55,734 nucleotides of DNA from Allomuricauda sp. TY007 (GCF_010468565.1 NZ_WUEG01000018.1:1-55734), one strand, 5' to 3'. Counted from the first letter of the stretch, positions 1 through 9,354 are shown. Translations and numbers: made by a program. The notes: generated from the sequence alone by a model not told the origin.

Positions 1-757
1 AAACGGCGGTCACCAGTGATCCCAACACCACATAGATCAATACGATGGAGATACCATAAAAAACAGCGTTTTTGACCCCCTGCGCACGGTTCTTGCTCTG
101 TTTGGTAAAGAAACTGACCGTCATGGGTATCATCGGGAACACACAGGGCGTCAGCAAGGCCGCAAAGCCGGAAATAAAGGCTATAAAAAAAATGGACCAC
201 AGCCCTTTCAGGTCTTCAGTCCCTTTATTGACCACCGTCTCGTCATCGGTATCGGGTAAAGCGTTGCCCGGCACTTGATCACTGGCCGTGGTTCCGCTGG
301 TCTGCTGTCCATTCAAATCAAATACCAATTCCTCCTCCGCAGGTGGCAGACAACGCGTATCATCACATACCATATATTCAACAATGGCGTTGATGGTAGA
401 CAGATCCCCTTCAGTGGTCACCTGCTGCCTGAACACGGCCTTATCCTCGAAGAACTTGATTTCCATTTCAAATACGGGGTCATACACCGTATGGCCATCA
501 TCTTCGGAGGTATCTCCAATAATGTTGAAAGATTCATCCGTGGTATCAAATGCAAAGGATGTGGCAACGGGCCCCTCCTTGGGGACAGTCTGTGAGTATA
601 AATGCCAGCCAGCATCGATGCTCGCCTTGGCGACCAGTTCATATTCGGTCTCCGATATTTTGTTTACGGAGGTTGTCCATTTGACAGGTTCAAGAATTTG
701 CGCATTCCCCATCCATGCACAAAACAGGAACAATGCAAGGCCAATGTATTTTTTCAT
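1..757 (-). CDS. dsbD: Thiol:disulfide interchange protein DsbD, N-terminal part (cut by window edge)
   Basis: About 252 codons are visible; the 3' end lies beyond position 1. The product starts with a signal peptide (MKKYIGLALFLFCAWMGNAQ), followed by a periplasmic DsbD alpha-type domain containing the MVCDDTRCLPP segment, whose two cysteines are the usual redox pair. A linker leads to the first membrane helices, including FAALLTPCVFPMIPMTVSFF, which carries the conserved transmembrane cysteine of the DsbD/CcdA family. DsbD takes electrons from cytoplasmic thioredoxin and passes them to periplasmic thiol proteins. The upstream neighbour on the same strand is a TlpA-like thioredoxin lipoprotein, a plausible electron acceptor, but a terminator separates the two, so dsbD probably has its own promoter. 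The ATG at 757 gives a clean signal peptide. Confidence 0.9.
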   Translation of the reverse strand, partial: MKKYIGLALFLFCAWMGNAQILEPVKWTTSVNKISETEYELVAKASIDAGWHLYSQTVPKEGPVATSFAFDTTDESFNIIGDTSEDDGHTVYDPVFEMEIKFFEDKAVFRQQVTTEGDLSTINAIVEYMVCDDTRCLPPAEEELVFDLNGQQTSGTTASDQVPGNALPDTDDETVVNKGTEDLKGLWSIFFIAFISGFAALLTPCVFPMIPMTVSFFTKQSKNRAQGVKNAVFYGISIVLIYVVLGSLVTAV

Positions 758-789
758 TATAGCATACGTTTATTGTAGGACAATGGTCC

Positions 790-822
790 AAAAAGGGTTG
801 TTTGGGTAAAACAACCCCTTTT
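790..822 (-). terminator. Hairpin terminator after the TlpA gene
   Basis: Arms AAAAGGGTTGTTT (791-803) and AAACAACCCCTTTT (809-822) pair with one bulged base around a short loop. Read on the minus strand, the stem is followed by a run of T. It lies between the stop of the thioredoxin lipoprotein gene and the start of dsbD. Because the arms are A/T-flanked on both sides it could work in both directions. Confidence 0.65.
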
Positions 823-929
823 GCCATTTTCCAATTGTAGTTTTTGGCTAATTCAAATAACTAGTAAATAGGAAGGTGTGGGCAAATATTAACAAGAGGT
901 CATTGGTATTTGCCCATGCTTTTTATGGT

Positions 930-2120
930 TCAATTCAGCAGCTCGGCCAATTTTTCATCAAGCGCACTGCCCCGAAGGTTCTCTGCGATAACGACACCAT
1001 TTTCGTCCACCAAAAATGTGGCCGGAATTGTTTTGACATTGAATTCCTTGCTCAGGTCCCCGTTGTCCAAAAGGTTGGGCCAACTCATATTTTCTTGGTC
1101 CAAAGCCTTGATCCAAGCATCATGTTTCTTGTCAATGGAGACGCTCAAGATTTCAAAGCCCTTGCCTGAGAATTCAGTATAAGCCTTTTTTAGATTGGGG
1201 ATTTCCTTTCGACAAGGTGCGCACCAAGATGCCCAAAAATCAATCAGGACATACTTTTTACCGGAAATAATGTTCTTGGTTTCATAGGATTGTCCGTCCT
1301 TGTCCTCAAGACTGTGGTTGGATACCTTTTCCCCGATGAATCCTTTGGGATATACGGATTCATGGACCAATTTCCCATAGTAACTATTTTTGGCCTCTTC
1401 GGAGAACGCATCATAGGTGGGTGCTTCCTCGGGGGTCAAAAAAGTGTACTGGTGCATCATAAAAAAGGGGCCCCACCACGAATCTTTATGGTCGGAAATA
1501 AGTTTCTTGTTGGTTGATTTCACTTTATCGAAAAAAGCATTTTCAGTCTTTTCCATCTCCTTATATGCTGACGTCCCCATCAGCGAGTCCAGGACTTTCT
1601 TATCACCATTTTTCCTAGCGTTCCCCAGTAAGTTGCTCATGTTTTCCGTGGCTTTTCTCATGGCAGTATACTCAACATCCAGTTCCTCTCTGAAAGCCGT
1701 TCTTTCTTTATAGTAATCATGGGCCTCTGAGCCTTCGATATGTTCATTGGAGAAAGTGATTGTTTTATTCTCGGTATCTCCCATTTTTGCAGAGGCTGTC
1801 ATCAAAATCTCTGAATTTTCCAGCATCACCGGGACAAATCCTTGGTTATCTCCGAACACCACGTAAAAAAACCGGGGTTGCTCCAAGCTCCCTGTAAAAT
1901 GGAATTTGCCATCCTCAACTGTGGTCTCCGCAATTGGATCTTCGTTGGAATGGGTTGCCCCGGGCACCAACTTCACAGCTGTTCCATTGGTTAGTCCGGA
2001 TATTTCCCCTTCCAACTCAAAGGAATCTTCAAGCTTTGCCCCTTCCTGCTTACAGGAAACAAGCAGGAATATCAGACACAATCCCAGTATTCTATGTATA
2101 TTATGAATCATTTTTAACAT
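930..2120 (-). CDS. TlpA-like thioredoxin lipoprotein with DUF4369-type N-terminus
   Basis: The 396-residue product begins with a lipoprotein signal (lipobox LVSC, then KQEG, so no acidic surface-export signal). An all-beta domain of DUF4369 type covers about residues 30-125, followed by a helical spacer with 'EEAPTYDAF' near its end and a C-terminal AhpC/TSA-TlpA thioredoxin fold from about residue 260. The active site WASWCAPCRKEIP lies near residue 300 and the cis-proline segment VKTIPATFLV follows. Such proteins are periplasmic, membrane-anchored thiol reductases or disulfide-handling partners. The gene starts 8 bp after the susD stop and is clearly in the sigma-FecR-SusC-SusD transcription unit. 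A second ATG three codons downstream (2111) is an equally possible start. The physiological substrate cannot be read from sequence. Confidence 0.88.
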   Translation of the reverse strand: MLKMIHNIHRILGLCLIFLLVSCKQEGAKLEDSFELEGEISGLTNGTAVKLVPGATHSNEDPIAETTVEDGKFHFTGSLEQPRFFYVVFGDNQGFVPVMLENSEILMTASAKMGDTENKTITFSNEHIEGSEAHDYYKERTAFREELDVEYTAMRKATENMSNLLGNARKNGDKKVLDSLMGTSAYKEMEKTENAFFDKVKSTNKKLISDHKDSWWGPFFMMHQYTFLTPEEAPTYDAFSEEAKNSYYGKLVHESVYPKGFIGEKVSNHSLEDKDGQSYETKNIISGKKYVLIDFWASWCAPCRKEIPNLKKAYTEFSGKGFEILSVSIDKKHDAWIKALDQENMSWPNLLDNGDLSKEFNVKTIPATFLVDENGVVIAENLRGSALDEKLAELLN

Positions 2121-2128
2121 GTTTTAAA

Positions 2129-3535
2129 TTATTTTTCAACGTTTTGGGTTATGGTCCCATTACCAGGATTGTCGACTGCACCTTGTGGAAAGGGCATGGT
2201 CCACAAATGGGAATCCGGGGCCAAGCTATAGGTTTGCCCATTGTACTCTTTTGAGAATCCAATCGTATAGGTGCCTTCAGCATTCAACCGTCGGGCATCA
2301 CAAAAAGGAACCAAAGTCAAAATAAGTTCGTTCATTTTGGTTTTAATGATGGCTTCCATGGCCTGAGCTTCGTTGCTTGCGGTCAGCTCCATATAGGACT
2401 CGGGCAATATCCTAGTCTGTCTGACTTGGTTCAGGATATCCATGGCCGCTCCCCATTGATTGTCACGGGCCAGACATTCCGCCTTGATCAGATAAACTTC
2501 CACTGTGGTGATGCCTCCATAATTGAAATAACCGGACAGTGTGGCGTTGTAAAAGGTCTCCGCCCCAACTGTCCTTATCTTCCAACGGGAAAGAAAACGG
2601 GCATCCCCTGCTTCAAACCTTTCAGCACGGTGAACCGGAATGTTGTTTTCCGTTGTAATGCGTGAAAGGGCACCGTGTCTAAAATTATAATTCTCGACAT
2701 AATCAAAACCCATGGGTGAAGGTTTGCCCACGTAGGATTCGGAATCCTCGATGACCATTGCATTGGCTTGATAATAGGCTGTCCAGTCGTATAAGCTGTT
2801 ATTCTCTTCCAAAGCTCGATTGGCATTGGCGAGCGCTTCATCATAATTCCCCATTTGAAGGTGGAGCCGTGCCAAAAACGCATAGCCCGTCCCCAAATTG
2901 GGGTGTAGTACGGTCACAGATTCAATTGGCAAATAAGGCAGGGCCTCTTCCATATCGGACAACATAAAATCGTACATTTCTTGTATGCTCACCTGTTCAC
3001 TGGGTGCATTGATATCAGCACTTGTAATCAGGGGGACGGATAATTTCTCGGATGCGTTGGACGCTTCATAGGTGTCCGCATAGAAATTGACCAGATTAAA
3101 ATAGCTCATGGCCCGCAACACTTTGGCCTGTGACCAAAGCACACGTTGCTCCCCTTCTGAGGCTTCGGTAGTGGTCAGCGCATTTTCAATAATCAAGTTG
3201 AAGGTCGAAATACTCGCATAACTATTATAATAGGTGGATTCGTCCGAACGGTTCAGAGCAATGCGGTCTGCGGATTCGTCCCATAGGTAATTGGCCTTGT
3301 CCAAAGGGCTGAAAGACAGGGTGGACTCACTTATAAACCTATCGTTCAACAAGTTCAGCGCTTGGTCGACATTAACCCTATGATTGCCATATTCATTACG
3401 GACAAAAGCTTCATAATCGGCCAATGTCAAGGGGGTCTTGGATCCTTTTGGAATATCGTCCAAATACTCTTCACAGGAAGAGAGCCCAACAAGTATAGCC
3501 AAAGAACATATGATGTATGTATATATATTTTTCAT
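2129..3535 (-). CDS. SusD/RagB family surface lipoprotein (locus A)
   Basis: The product has 468 residues with signal peptide and lipobox (LVGLSSC); the residues after Cys are acidic (CEEYLDDIPKG), a surface-export type of signal. The SusD pattern is visible: an N-terminal 'EYLDDIPKGS' opening, TPR-like helices (ARLHLQMGNYDEALANANRAL) and the late 'RRLNAEGTYTIGF' and 'LWTMPFPQGAVDNPG' segments typical of RagB/SusD C-termini. SusD proteins cap the SusC channel and bind the incoming substrate. It is somewhat short but not obviously truncated. It lies 15 bp downstream of its SusC partner and 8 bp upstream of the thioredoxin lipoprotein. Substrate unknown. Confidence 0.9.
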   Translation of the reverse strand: MKNIYTYIICSLAILVGLSSCEEYLDDIPKGSKTPLTLADYEAFVRNEYGNHRVNVDQALNLLNDRFISESTLSFSPLDKANYLWDESADRIALNRSDESTYYNSYASISTFNLIIENALTTTEASEGEQRVLWSQAKVLRAMSYFNLVNFYADTYEASNASEKLSVPLITSADINAPSEQVSIQEMYDFMLSDMEEALPYLPIESVTVLHPNLGTGYAFLARLHLQMGNYDEALANANRALEENNSLYDWTAYYQANAMVIEDSESYVGKPSPMGFDYVENYNFRHGALSRITTENNIPVHRAERFEAGDARFLSRWKIRTVGAETFYNATLSGYFNYGGITTVEVYLIKAECLARDNQWGAAMDILNQVRQTRILPESYMELTASNEAQAMEAIIKTKMNELILTLVPFCDARRLNAEGTYTIGFSKEYNGQTYSLAPDSHLWTMPFPQGAVDNPGNGTITQNVEK

Positions 3536-3550
3536 GATCTTACTTTTTGA

Positions 3551-6500
3551 TTAAAGGTTTACATTGAATCCAAGTACAAAATTGGGGGTCTGGTATCCGC
3601 CCAGTAGATACTTGGCATCCCTACTTTTTGCCAGGGTAAACACATTCTCTACATTAAAGTTCATCCGTAGACCCTTCATCCCAAGTTTGGAAACGAGCTC
3701 GGATGGCATTCTGTAGGCCAGAGACACATTGCTTAACCTCACATGGGAGGCATCCAAAATGTTGATGTCCGCATAGGAATAAATAGATCTTAGGTCGTAG
3801 CTATACTCTGGATCATATTCATACACCACCCTGGGCACATCGGTACGGGCCTCATCACCTGGATTCCTCCAACTATCCTCAATACGATTGTTCACCGGTC
3901 TTATATTGGTAATATATCCACCGGCTGCACCCGAATAACTGTTGTCAAACATGGGCAGGAATGTATTTCGGATCTTATGTCCCATCCCATAAATGAAGAG
4001 TGCGGAAAGTGAAAAATCCTTATAATTTATGGAGGTATTGAAGGATCCACTCTGGATTGGAACCGTGGTGCCATAATCCTCAATGGCTTCAAGATCTCCC
4101 GGATTGTAGGATACAGGGGTCTGTTCCGCATCATACACTTGGGGCAAACCGGTACTGCTCAACCCTGCCCATTTATAGGCATATATGGAGTTATAGTTTG
4201 TTCCGACCCTAGGAAACTCGGACGGATAGTCCAATTGGAGAAAGTACACTGGCGCTTCTACATTGACATAGGTCACCTCATTTTTATTATGGGCGAACAT
4301 GACCCCTATGTCCCAGGAAAAATCTTCGGTCCTTAAAATACTTCCGTTTAAGGTAATCTCCACTCCTCGGTTGATCATTTCTCCATTGTTCAGGGTATAC
4401 GTGGAATAGCCCCAACCTTCCGTTGGCACACCATTGCTGTTGGCCAAAAGATCTTCACCTTTCTTATGGTAATAATCCACGGTTCCGTTCAACCTGTTTT
4501 TAAAGAAGGAAAAATCGACACCCACATTGGTCGTGGTGGTCTTCTCCCACGATAACTGGGGATTGGGCCTAGAACTCACATACCCTTGTATTCCACCAAC
4601 ATTATTGTTAGAGGAGTAACCCGCCGTTAGATAGGGAGCGGAATTTTTGGCTACATTACCTCCAATCCCATAAGAAAATCGCAATTTTAACCTGTTGATC
4701 CAATCCTTGTCCAAAAACGATTCATTGTGAAGGTTCCATCCTGCTCCGGCCGACCAGGTCGGTTTGTTCTGGTATTTATTATCGGTACCCCATAAGTTGG
4801 AACGGTCCCAACGCAGGCTTCCGGTCACCGAATACCTTGAATCATAGGTATAACCAGCGTTGCCGTATACAGAAACATAGCGGTTGAGCAGTTCCCTTTC
4901 CGCTGAAAAATCATTTTGGCTCAGATATCCTCCAAACACGGAACCATAAACTTGCAGCAAATCTGCTTGATTGATGGGCGTATAGGACAATGTTTGGGAA
5001 TCGTACCCATAACGGATATGCTCACTGTATTCCAATTTGGAGTGCCTTACTTCCGTACCGGCAATGGCACTCACATGATGGCCGCCATTGAACAGTTTGT
5101 CAAAGTTCAGTTGTTGGCGGAAATTGTATGCGTTGGAATATTGGTTACTCCTATCGGAAATATCACCATAAGGCAAATTAAATATAGCTTGGTTTGTCGG
5201 TGAGATGGTCACCAAACCATTGACCAAAGACCGTACTGCATAGGAATCGGAACTTCTCAATTGTTCCGAACGGTCAACCCCGTATTCATATTGGAACATG
5301 GCGTTATAGGAAAACGCATCACTGATTTGAACGTCCAATTTGGCAAAACTTCTGTTCAAAAAGTTTTTTCGTTCCCTGATGTTCCTCCCCAATTCTTCCA
5401 TGGGCGTTATATCCATACTGTAAAGACCATAGGTATCCATGGACTGCAAGGTAAAGGCACTGTAACGAGATTCTGCTGTTGACACAAAGGGCGAGCCATC
5501 GGCATTGACCAATCCATTGTATGGCTGATAAACGAATTGTGGATTCAAAGCGTTGTACGTTTGTTCTTTCCCATTGTTAAAGAACATATACGTGCCCACA
5601 TCCAATGTTAACCAATCGGTAATCTGTGCAGTGTTGTTCAGATTGATACCCAATGACTGTTCATCCGAGTAAATATCTTCGAACTTATTGTCCTTATAGG
5701 TAGCTGAAGCATTGAAGCTGTTCTTTTCAGAGGCCTTTCCGAACCGGATATTGAATTGTTGGAAGTATTGATCCCGCTTGGCGTATTTATCGAGGTCATC
5801 ATAATATCGGAAACCAGATGCCGCTAAACGATTGAGCGTATTGTTCATTTGAGATTCCGAACTATTGCCTGCGTAAAAATTCAACAGGGTTTGCATTCCC
5901 TGGCTGGTATATACGGCATTGTCCAATAAGGATGAAGCGTAAGATGCCGCGCCCCCACCTTCAAGATTGGGGTTGCCATTGGCCCAATCCCTTTCGAAAC
6001 CCACAATGGCCTCGGAACCGGTCAGGTTCCCGGTATAATATTTGTAAGGGGAAAGGGTCAAATTACTTGAGAACGATACGTTTGTTTCACCGGCATGGGC
6101 CTTTTTGGTCAGTATGACCACAACCCCGTTGGCGGCACGGGCGCCATATATGGATGTGGCCGCGGCATCCTTAAGAACGGTGATACTTTCTATATCTTCA
6201 ATGTTGATGTTGGGTAGGTTCTCTTCCAAACCGTAGTTGGCATTATACCTGGTCTGTTCCACAGGGAAACCATCAATAACGAACAAAGGGGTCGTTAAAC
6301 CGTTCATGGAAGTCACACCCCGTACAACGCCGTCACGAAGCCCGACGACCCTACCCTCCAGCACGGCGTCAAGACTGTTCAACCGTTGTGTCTGAAAATC
6401 TTCCGAGTCCAAGGTAGAATAGGAGCCCGTGACCCGTTCGCTTGAAATGGCCTGATAACCGGATTGGATGACCACCTCTCCAAGTTCTGTGGCACTTTCC

Positions 6501-7129
6501 TCCAAGGTCACGTTGATCTCATTTTCAACACCCACCGCAATCTCTTTGGTCTTGAATCCAATGTAGCTGAAGACCAAAACATCGCCTTGGTCTGCTCCTA
6601 TCCGGTATTCTCCATTCTCATCGGTGGTGGTACCCTTTCGGGTTCCTTGGACAATTATGGTCACCCCCAACAAAGGAATACCGTTCTTATCGGACACCGT
6701 TCCCGAAATTTGGGTTTCCTGGTCTTCCTTTTCTTTATCCTGATGGGTTGGAAGGGGATTATTTTTCCTTTGTGTGAGCACGATGTGCCTGTCTATGATC
6801 TTAAAGTTGGTATTGGAGCCGGTAAAAACTTTTTGAAGCACACTTTCAATCCGTTCTTTGTCAACCTGAATGTCGACCTTTCTGTCCACATTGAGTTCTT
6901 CACTGCGGTAAAAGAACCTAAACTCCGTGGTTGCCTCTATCTCTTCAATAATCTCAAAAACGCTGGCAGATTTCATGTCCAGACTGATCTTGGTGGTCTG
7001 GGCATAACCGGTTTCCGCCTGCATCTGAAAAAATACGATCAGAAAAAATGTGAGTGTCAGTTTCATCTTTAAATCGAACAATGGGGCAAGGGTGCACCAA
7101 TGATTCGACACGGATTTAATTTTTTTCAT
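3551..7129 (-). CDS. SusC/RagA TonB-dependent outer-membrane transporter with STN signalling domain (locus A)
   Basis: The 1192-residue protein has a long N-terminal extension and signal peptide (hydrophobic MKLTLTFFLIVFFQMQAETGYAQ). An STN domain spans about residues 47-118 (KISLDMKSASVFEIIEEIEA ... VLQKVF), followed by a carboxypeptidase-regulatory-like beta domain (GVTIIVQGTRKGTTTDENGEY), the TonB plug with its 'VLKDAAATSIYGARAANGVV' motif and a beta-barrel ending in a C-terminal aromatic strand (NFVLGFNVNL). The STN domain is the part that contacts FecR-type anti-sigma factors, which matches the fecR and sigma genes immediately upstream. The protein should import an oligomeric ligand through the outer membrane with its SusD partner and report ligand binding inward. 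A start at 7066 would give a shorter signal peptide, but the long leader is common in this family. Confidence 0.93.
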   Translation of the reverse strand: MKKIKSVSNHWCTLAPLFDLKMKLTLTFFLIVFFQMQAETGYAQTTKISLDMKSASVFEIIEEIEATTEFRFFYRSEELNVDRKVDIQVDKERIESVLQKVFTGSNTNFKIIDRHIVLTQRKNNPLPTHQDKEKEDQETQISGTVSDKNGIPLLGVTIIVQGTRKGTTTDENGEYRIGADQGDVLVFSYIGFKTKEIAVGVENEINVTLEESATELGEVVIQSGYQAISSERVTGSYSTLDSEDFQTQRLNSLDAVLEGRVVGLRDGVVRGVTSMNGLTTPLFVIDGFPVEQTRYNANYGLEENLPNINIEDIESITVLKDAAATSIYGARAANGVVVILTKKAHAGETNVSFSSNLTLSPYKYYTGNLTGSEAIVGFERDWANGNPNLEGGGAASYASSLLDNAVYTSQGMQTLLNFYAGNSSESQMNNTLNRLAASGFRYYDDLDKYAKRDQYFQQFNIRFGKASEKNSFNASATYKDNKFEDIYSDEQSLGINLNNTAQITDWLTLDVGTYMFFNNGKEQTYNALNPQFVYQPYNGLVNADGSPFVSTAESRYSAFTLQSMDTYGLYSMDITPMEELGRNIRERKNFLNRSFAKLDVQISDAFSYNAMFQYEYGVDRSEQLRSSDSYAVRSLVNGLVTISPTNQAIFNLPYGDISDRSNQYSNAYNFRQQLNFDKLFNGGHHVSAIAGTEVRHSKLEYSEHIRYGYDSQTLSYTPINQADLLQVYGSVFGGYLSQNDFSAERELLNRYVSVYGNAGYTYDSRYSVTGSLRWDRSNLWGTDNKYQNKPTWSAGAGWNLHNESFLDKDWINRLKLRFSYGIGGNVAKNSAPYLTAGYSSNNNVGGIQGYVSSRPNPQLSWEKTTTTNVGVDFSFFKNRLNGTVDYYHKKGEDLLANSNGVPTEGWGYSTYTLNNGEMINRGVEITLNGSILRTEDFSWDIGVMFAHNKNEVTYVNVEAPVYFLQLDYPSEFPRVGTNYNSIYAYKWAGLSSTGLPQVYDAEQTPVSYNPGDLEAIEDYGTTVPIQSGSFNTSINYKDFSLSALFIYGMGHKIRNTFLPMFDNSYSGAAGGYITNIRPVNNRIEDSWRNPGDEARTDVPRVVYEYDPEYSYDLRSIYSYADINILDASHVRLSNVSLAYRMPSELVSKLGMKGLRMNFNVENVFTLAKSRDAKYLLGGYQTPNFVLGFNVNL

Positions 7130-7175
7130 AATTTTAATTTGGTTTTTGTTATTCAGACTTAAATCATTTTTTCAT

Positions 7176-7199
7176 CGGGGGGTGTTGCCGCACCCTCCG
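7176..7199 (-). other. GC-rich hairpin between fecR and susC (locus A)
   Basis: In an otherwise AT-rich 194-bp spacer, CGGGGGGTG (7176-7184) and CACCCTCCG (7191-7199) form a 9-bp stem with one mismatch and a 6-nt loop. No T-run follows in the direction of transcription, so it is not a standard terminator. It could protect the susC transcript end, serve as a processing site or partly uncouple fecR from susC. Function is inferred only. Confidence 0.45.
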
Positions 7200-7323
7200 A
7201 TTCTTTTATGCCCTTCCCATTACTATATTTCATCAAGAAATGGTCGGACACTGATCAAACCTAATGGTGTCCCTAGGTTCAATGTCATTTTTTTTGGTTC
7301 ATAGGCTATTGATTTTTTGTTAG

Positions 7324-8544
7324 TTAGTTGTTTGTTATGGTTATGGTATCCCCGTTTCTGGTATAGGCGAACGGGGTATGTTCCCTACAGATTCTCAAAA
7401 TTTTCTCTAAAGGTTCGCCATAGGCAAAGCTTCCCGTAAACTCCATGTCGTTCAAGGCCTCGTATTGATTTTCAAAGCGAACATCAAAATTTCGTTCCAG
7501 CTCCTTCAGAATAAGTTCAAAACGATCATCCACAAACACCAGCTTGCCTTGTTTCCACCCAATATACTTGTCGATGTTGGCCATCTCCACATCTATGGCG
7601 CCATTTTCGTAAACCGCCCTTTGTCCGGGAACAATGGCAATGGGTTTGGAGCCCTGGACATTATTGGAGTGGTAAACACCGACACTTCCTTCTACCAGTA
7701 CCGTAAAGGTGTTTTTTTCATTTTTGTAGCTCGACACATTGAACTCGGTGCCGTACACTTGGGTGTTCATATCATCGGTCACGACCGTAAAGGGCCTTGC
7801 TTGATCCTTGGAAACCGAAAAATAGGCCTCACCATCCAAGAAAACATCCCTGGCCTGGTCTTTCAAAAATGTGACGGGGTAGCGAAGTTTTGATCCCGAA
7901 TTCAAAAAGATATGGGAACCATCGGACAGAATCAGCTCAAACTTTTTTCCATAGGGCACGGTAAGTTGGTTATACTCCAAGGTTTTCCCATCATCATCAT
8001 CGCCTTCATCACTATTATTATAGACCAGTACATTGTATTGTTGGTTTACGACCTTGTCGCCTTCCGATGTGTGGATGGCCCCCGATTGGTTTTCATTTAT
8101 CGTTTTTATTGTTCCATCCTGCAGTTCCAATGTGATTTGAGATCCGGCTGGAAGGGAAACATCGTTGACCGAAGTGAAAGAACCATATTGATAAATGGCA
8201 ATGGACAATGCCATCAATCCCACAAAAACGGCAGCTATCCTTAAGATTGCCCTTGGTCCAAACTTCGTCGTTTTGCTTTCGTGGGAATCGTAGGTACTTG
8301 ATTTCGTCCGTTGCTCAACAATATTTTGCCACATAGAGTCAAAATCTTCCTTGGCAAGCCTATCCTCATCACTGGCCAATAGGCGTACCATCTCTTTGGC
8401 CTTTTCGACAACATCCTTCTTATCGGGATTTCGGGCCAACCAATTGTCCCAAAAATTATCGGTCATGGTATCGCTGTGCAGCACCCATTTTTGGAAATAT
8501 TCATCTTGGATAAAATCATCCACTTTAAAATTGTTGTACTTCAT
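7324..8544 (-). CDS. FecR-family anti-sigma factor (locus A)
   Basis: The 406-residue product has a cytoplasmic N-terminal part of about 97 residues with the tryptophan-rich 'FWDNWLARNPDKK' segment that holds the sigma factor. One membrane helix follows at about 100-119 (LRIAAVFVGLMALSIAIY), then a periplasmic FecR domain (VPYGKKFELILSDGSHIFLN, LDGEAYFSVSKD, TEFNVSSYKNE) and a C-terminal DUF4974-like domain (LELILKELERNFDVRFE region). It would keep the upstream ECF sigma inactive until the STN domain of the adjacent SusC signals. An acidic stretch (NSDEGDDDDGK) precedes the FecR core. The gene lies about 150 bp after sigma and 194 bp before susC on the same strand. Confidence 0.92.
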   Translation of the reverse strand: MKYNNFKVDDFIQDEYFQKWVLHSDTMTDNFWDNWLARNPDKKDVVEKAKEMVRLLASDEDRLAKEDFDSMWQNIVEQRTKSSTYDSHESKTTKFGPRAILRIAAVFVGLMALSIAIYQYGSFTSVNDVSLPAGSQITLELQDGTIKTINENQSGAIHTSEGDKVVNQQYNVLVYNNSDEGDDDDGKTLEYNQLTVPYGKKFELILSDGSHIFLNSGSKLRYPVTFLKDQARDVFLDGEAYFSVSKDQARPFTVVTDDMNTQVYGTEFNVSSYKNEKNTFTVLVEGSVGVYHSNNVQGSKPIAIVPGQRAVYENGAIDVEMANIDKYIGWKQGKLVFVDDRFELILKELERNFDVRFENQYEALNDMEFTGSFAYGEPLEKILRICREHTPFAYTRNGDTITITNN

Positions 8545-8694
8545 CTTGCCGATAATTTGAACTTGGGACAGCCCTAGTTTATTAACAAGAGAGAAAAAAT
8601 GACTTTTTACTTCAATTTTATTTAAGTTTTTTCAAAAAAAATAAAAGACCCCAGTATTAATGGGCTTTTAGAGAATAAAAATATTGTGGGCAAT

Positions 8695-9354
8695 TTAAAG
8701 CGAGGACAATAATATCCCCATAAAAAGAAAGGTAACGAGTATGGAACGAAGCTGATGGATTGCTCTTGCCATAAGGTTATATACCGCTTTTTTGTCCAAG
8801 TCCAGTGTCTCGGCAATCTCCTGATAGCTCAGACCCCCGTTATATTTTAAATGGACGATTTCTTGTTGGTTCTTGTTCAGGGATGAAAGGGCTTTCTTTA
8901 TTTTTTTTCGTTGCAAATCGAAATGTTGCTTTTCAATAAGGCTACGCTCTGGAGAAGGCTCACCTTCGGGGTAAAAATCCCCATCGATAAATTCTGCCGT
9001 AACGGCCCTCAATTTAACGGCCTTGGCTATCAACTTTCTCCGAAGGGATTTATAGAGGTAGGATTTGATGGACCTTACTTTCCCAAGGCGCTCCTTGGTA
9101 TCCCATAATTCCACAAAAAGGTCCTGGATGGCATCCATGACCAGTTCCTTATCCCTGACCAATTTGAGCCCATAAGCATATAACCGATCGACATTGTTCT
9201 TATAAATGGTCGCAAAGGCTGCTTCACTCCCAGATTGAAATTCGCTCCAAAGCTGTACATCGGATGGACCTGGCACATTACCTGTCCCTGCCTTAGATGC
9301 CTTACCTGTATCACTGGCATCTGGATTCCGATTATTTGCAAATTTCAATATCAA
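8695..9354 (-). CDS. FecI-type ECF sigma factor with hydrophobic C-terminal tail (locus A)
   Basis: Sigma region 2 (AFATIYKNNVDRLYAYGLKLV ... DAIQDLFVELWD) and region 4 with a helix-turn-helix (LSYQEIAETLDLDKKAVYNL) are clear. The protein should direct RNA polymerase to the adjacent SusCD operon when released by FecR. Two oddities are visible. There is no ATG at the 5' end: the open frame begins with TTG at 9354, and a GTG at 9276 would give a more typical 193-residue protein beginning at PGPSDVQLW. The last 15 residues (ILVTFLFMGILLSSL) are strongly hydrophobic and lie beyond region 4. The gene is followed on the same strand by fecR after about 150 bp. Confidence 0.88.
   Translation of the reverse strand: MILKFANNRNPDASDTGKASKAGTGNVPGPSDVQLWSEFQSGSEAAFATIYKNNVDRLYAYGLKLVRDKELVMDAIQDLFVELWDTKERLGKVRSIKSYLYKSLRRKLIAKAVKLRAVTAEFIDGDFYPEGEPSPERSLIEKQHFDLQRKKIKKALSSLNKNQQEIVHLKYNGGLSYQEIAETLDLDKKAVYNLMARAIHQLRSILVTFLFMGILLSSL

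Noticed and set aside
4916..7072. Several long open frames antisense to the locus A susC gene
   Set aside because: They lie opposite a clear 1192-codon TonB-dependent transporter, have no recognisable motifs and no sensible context.
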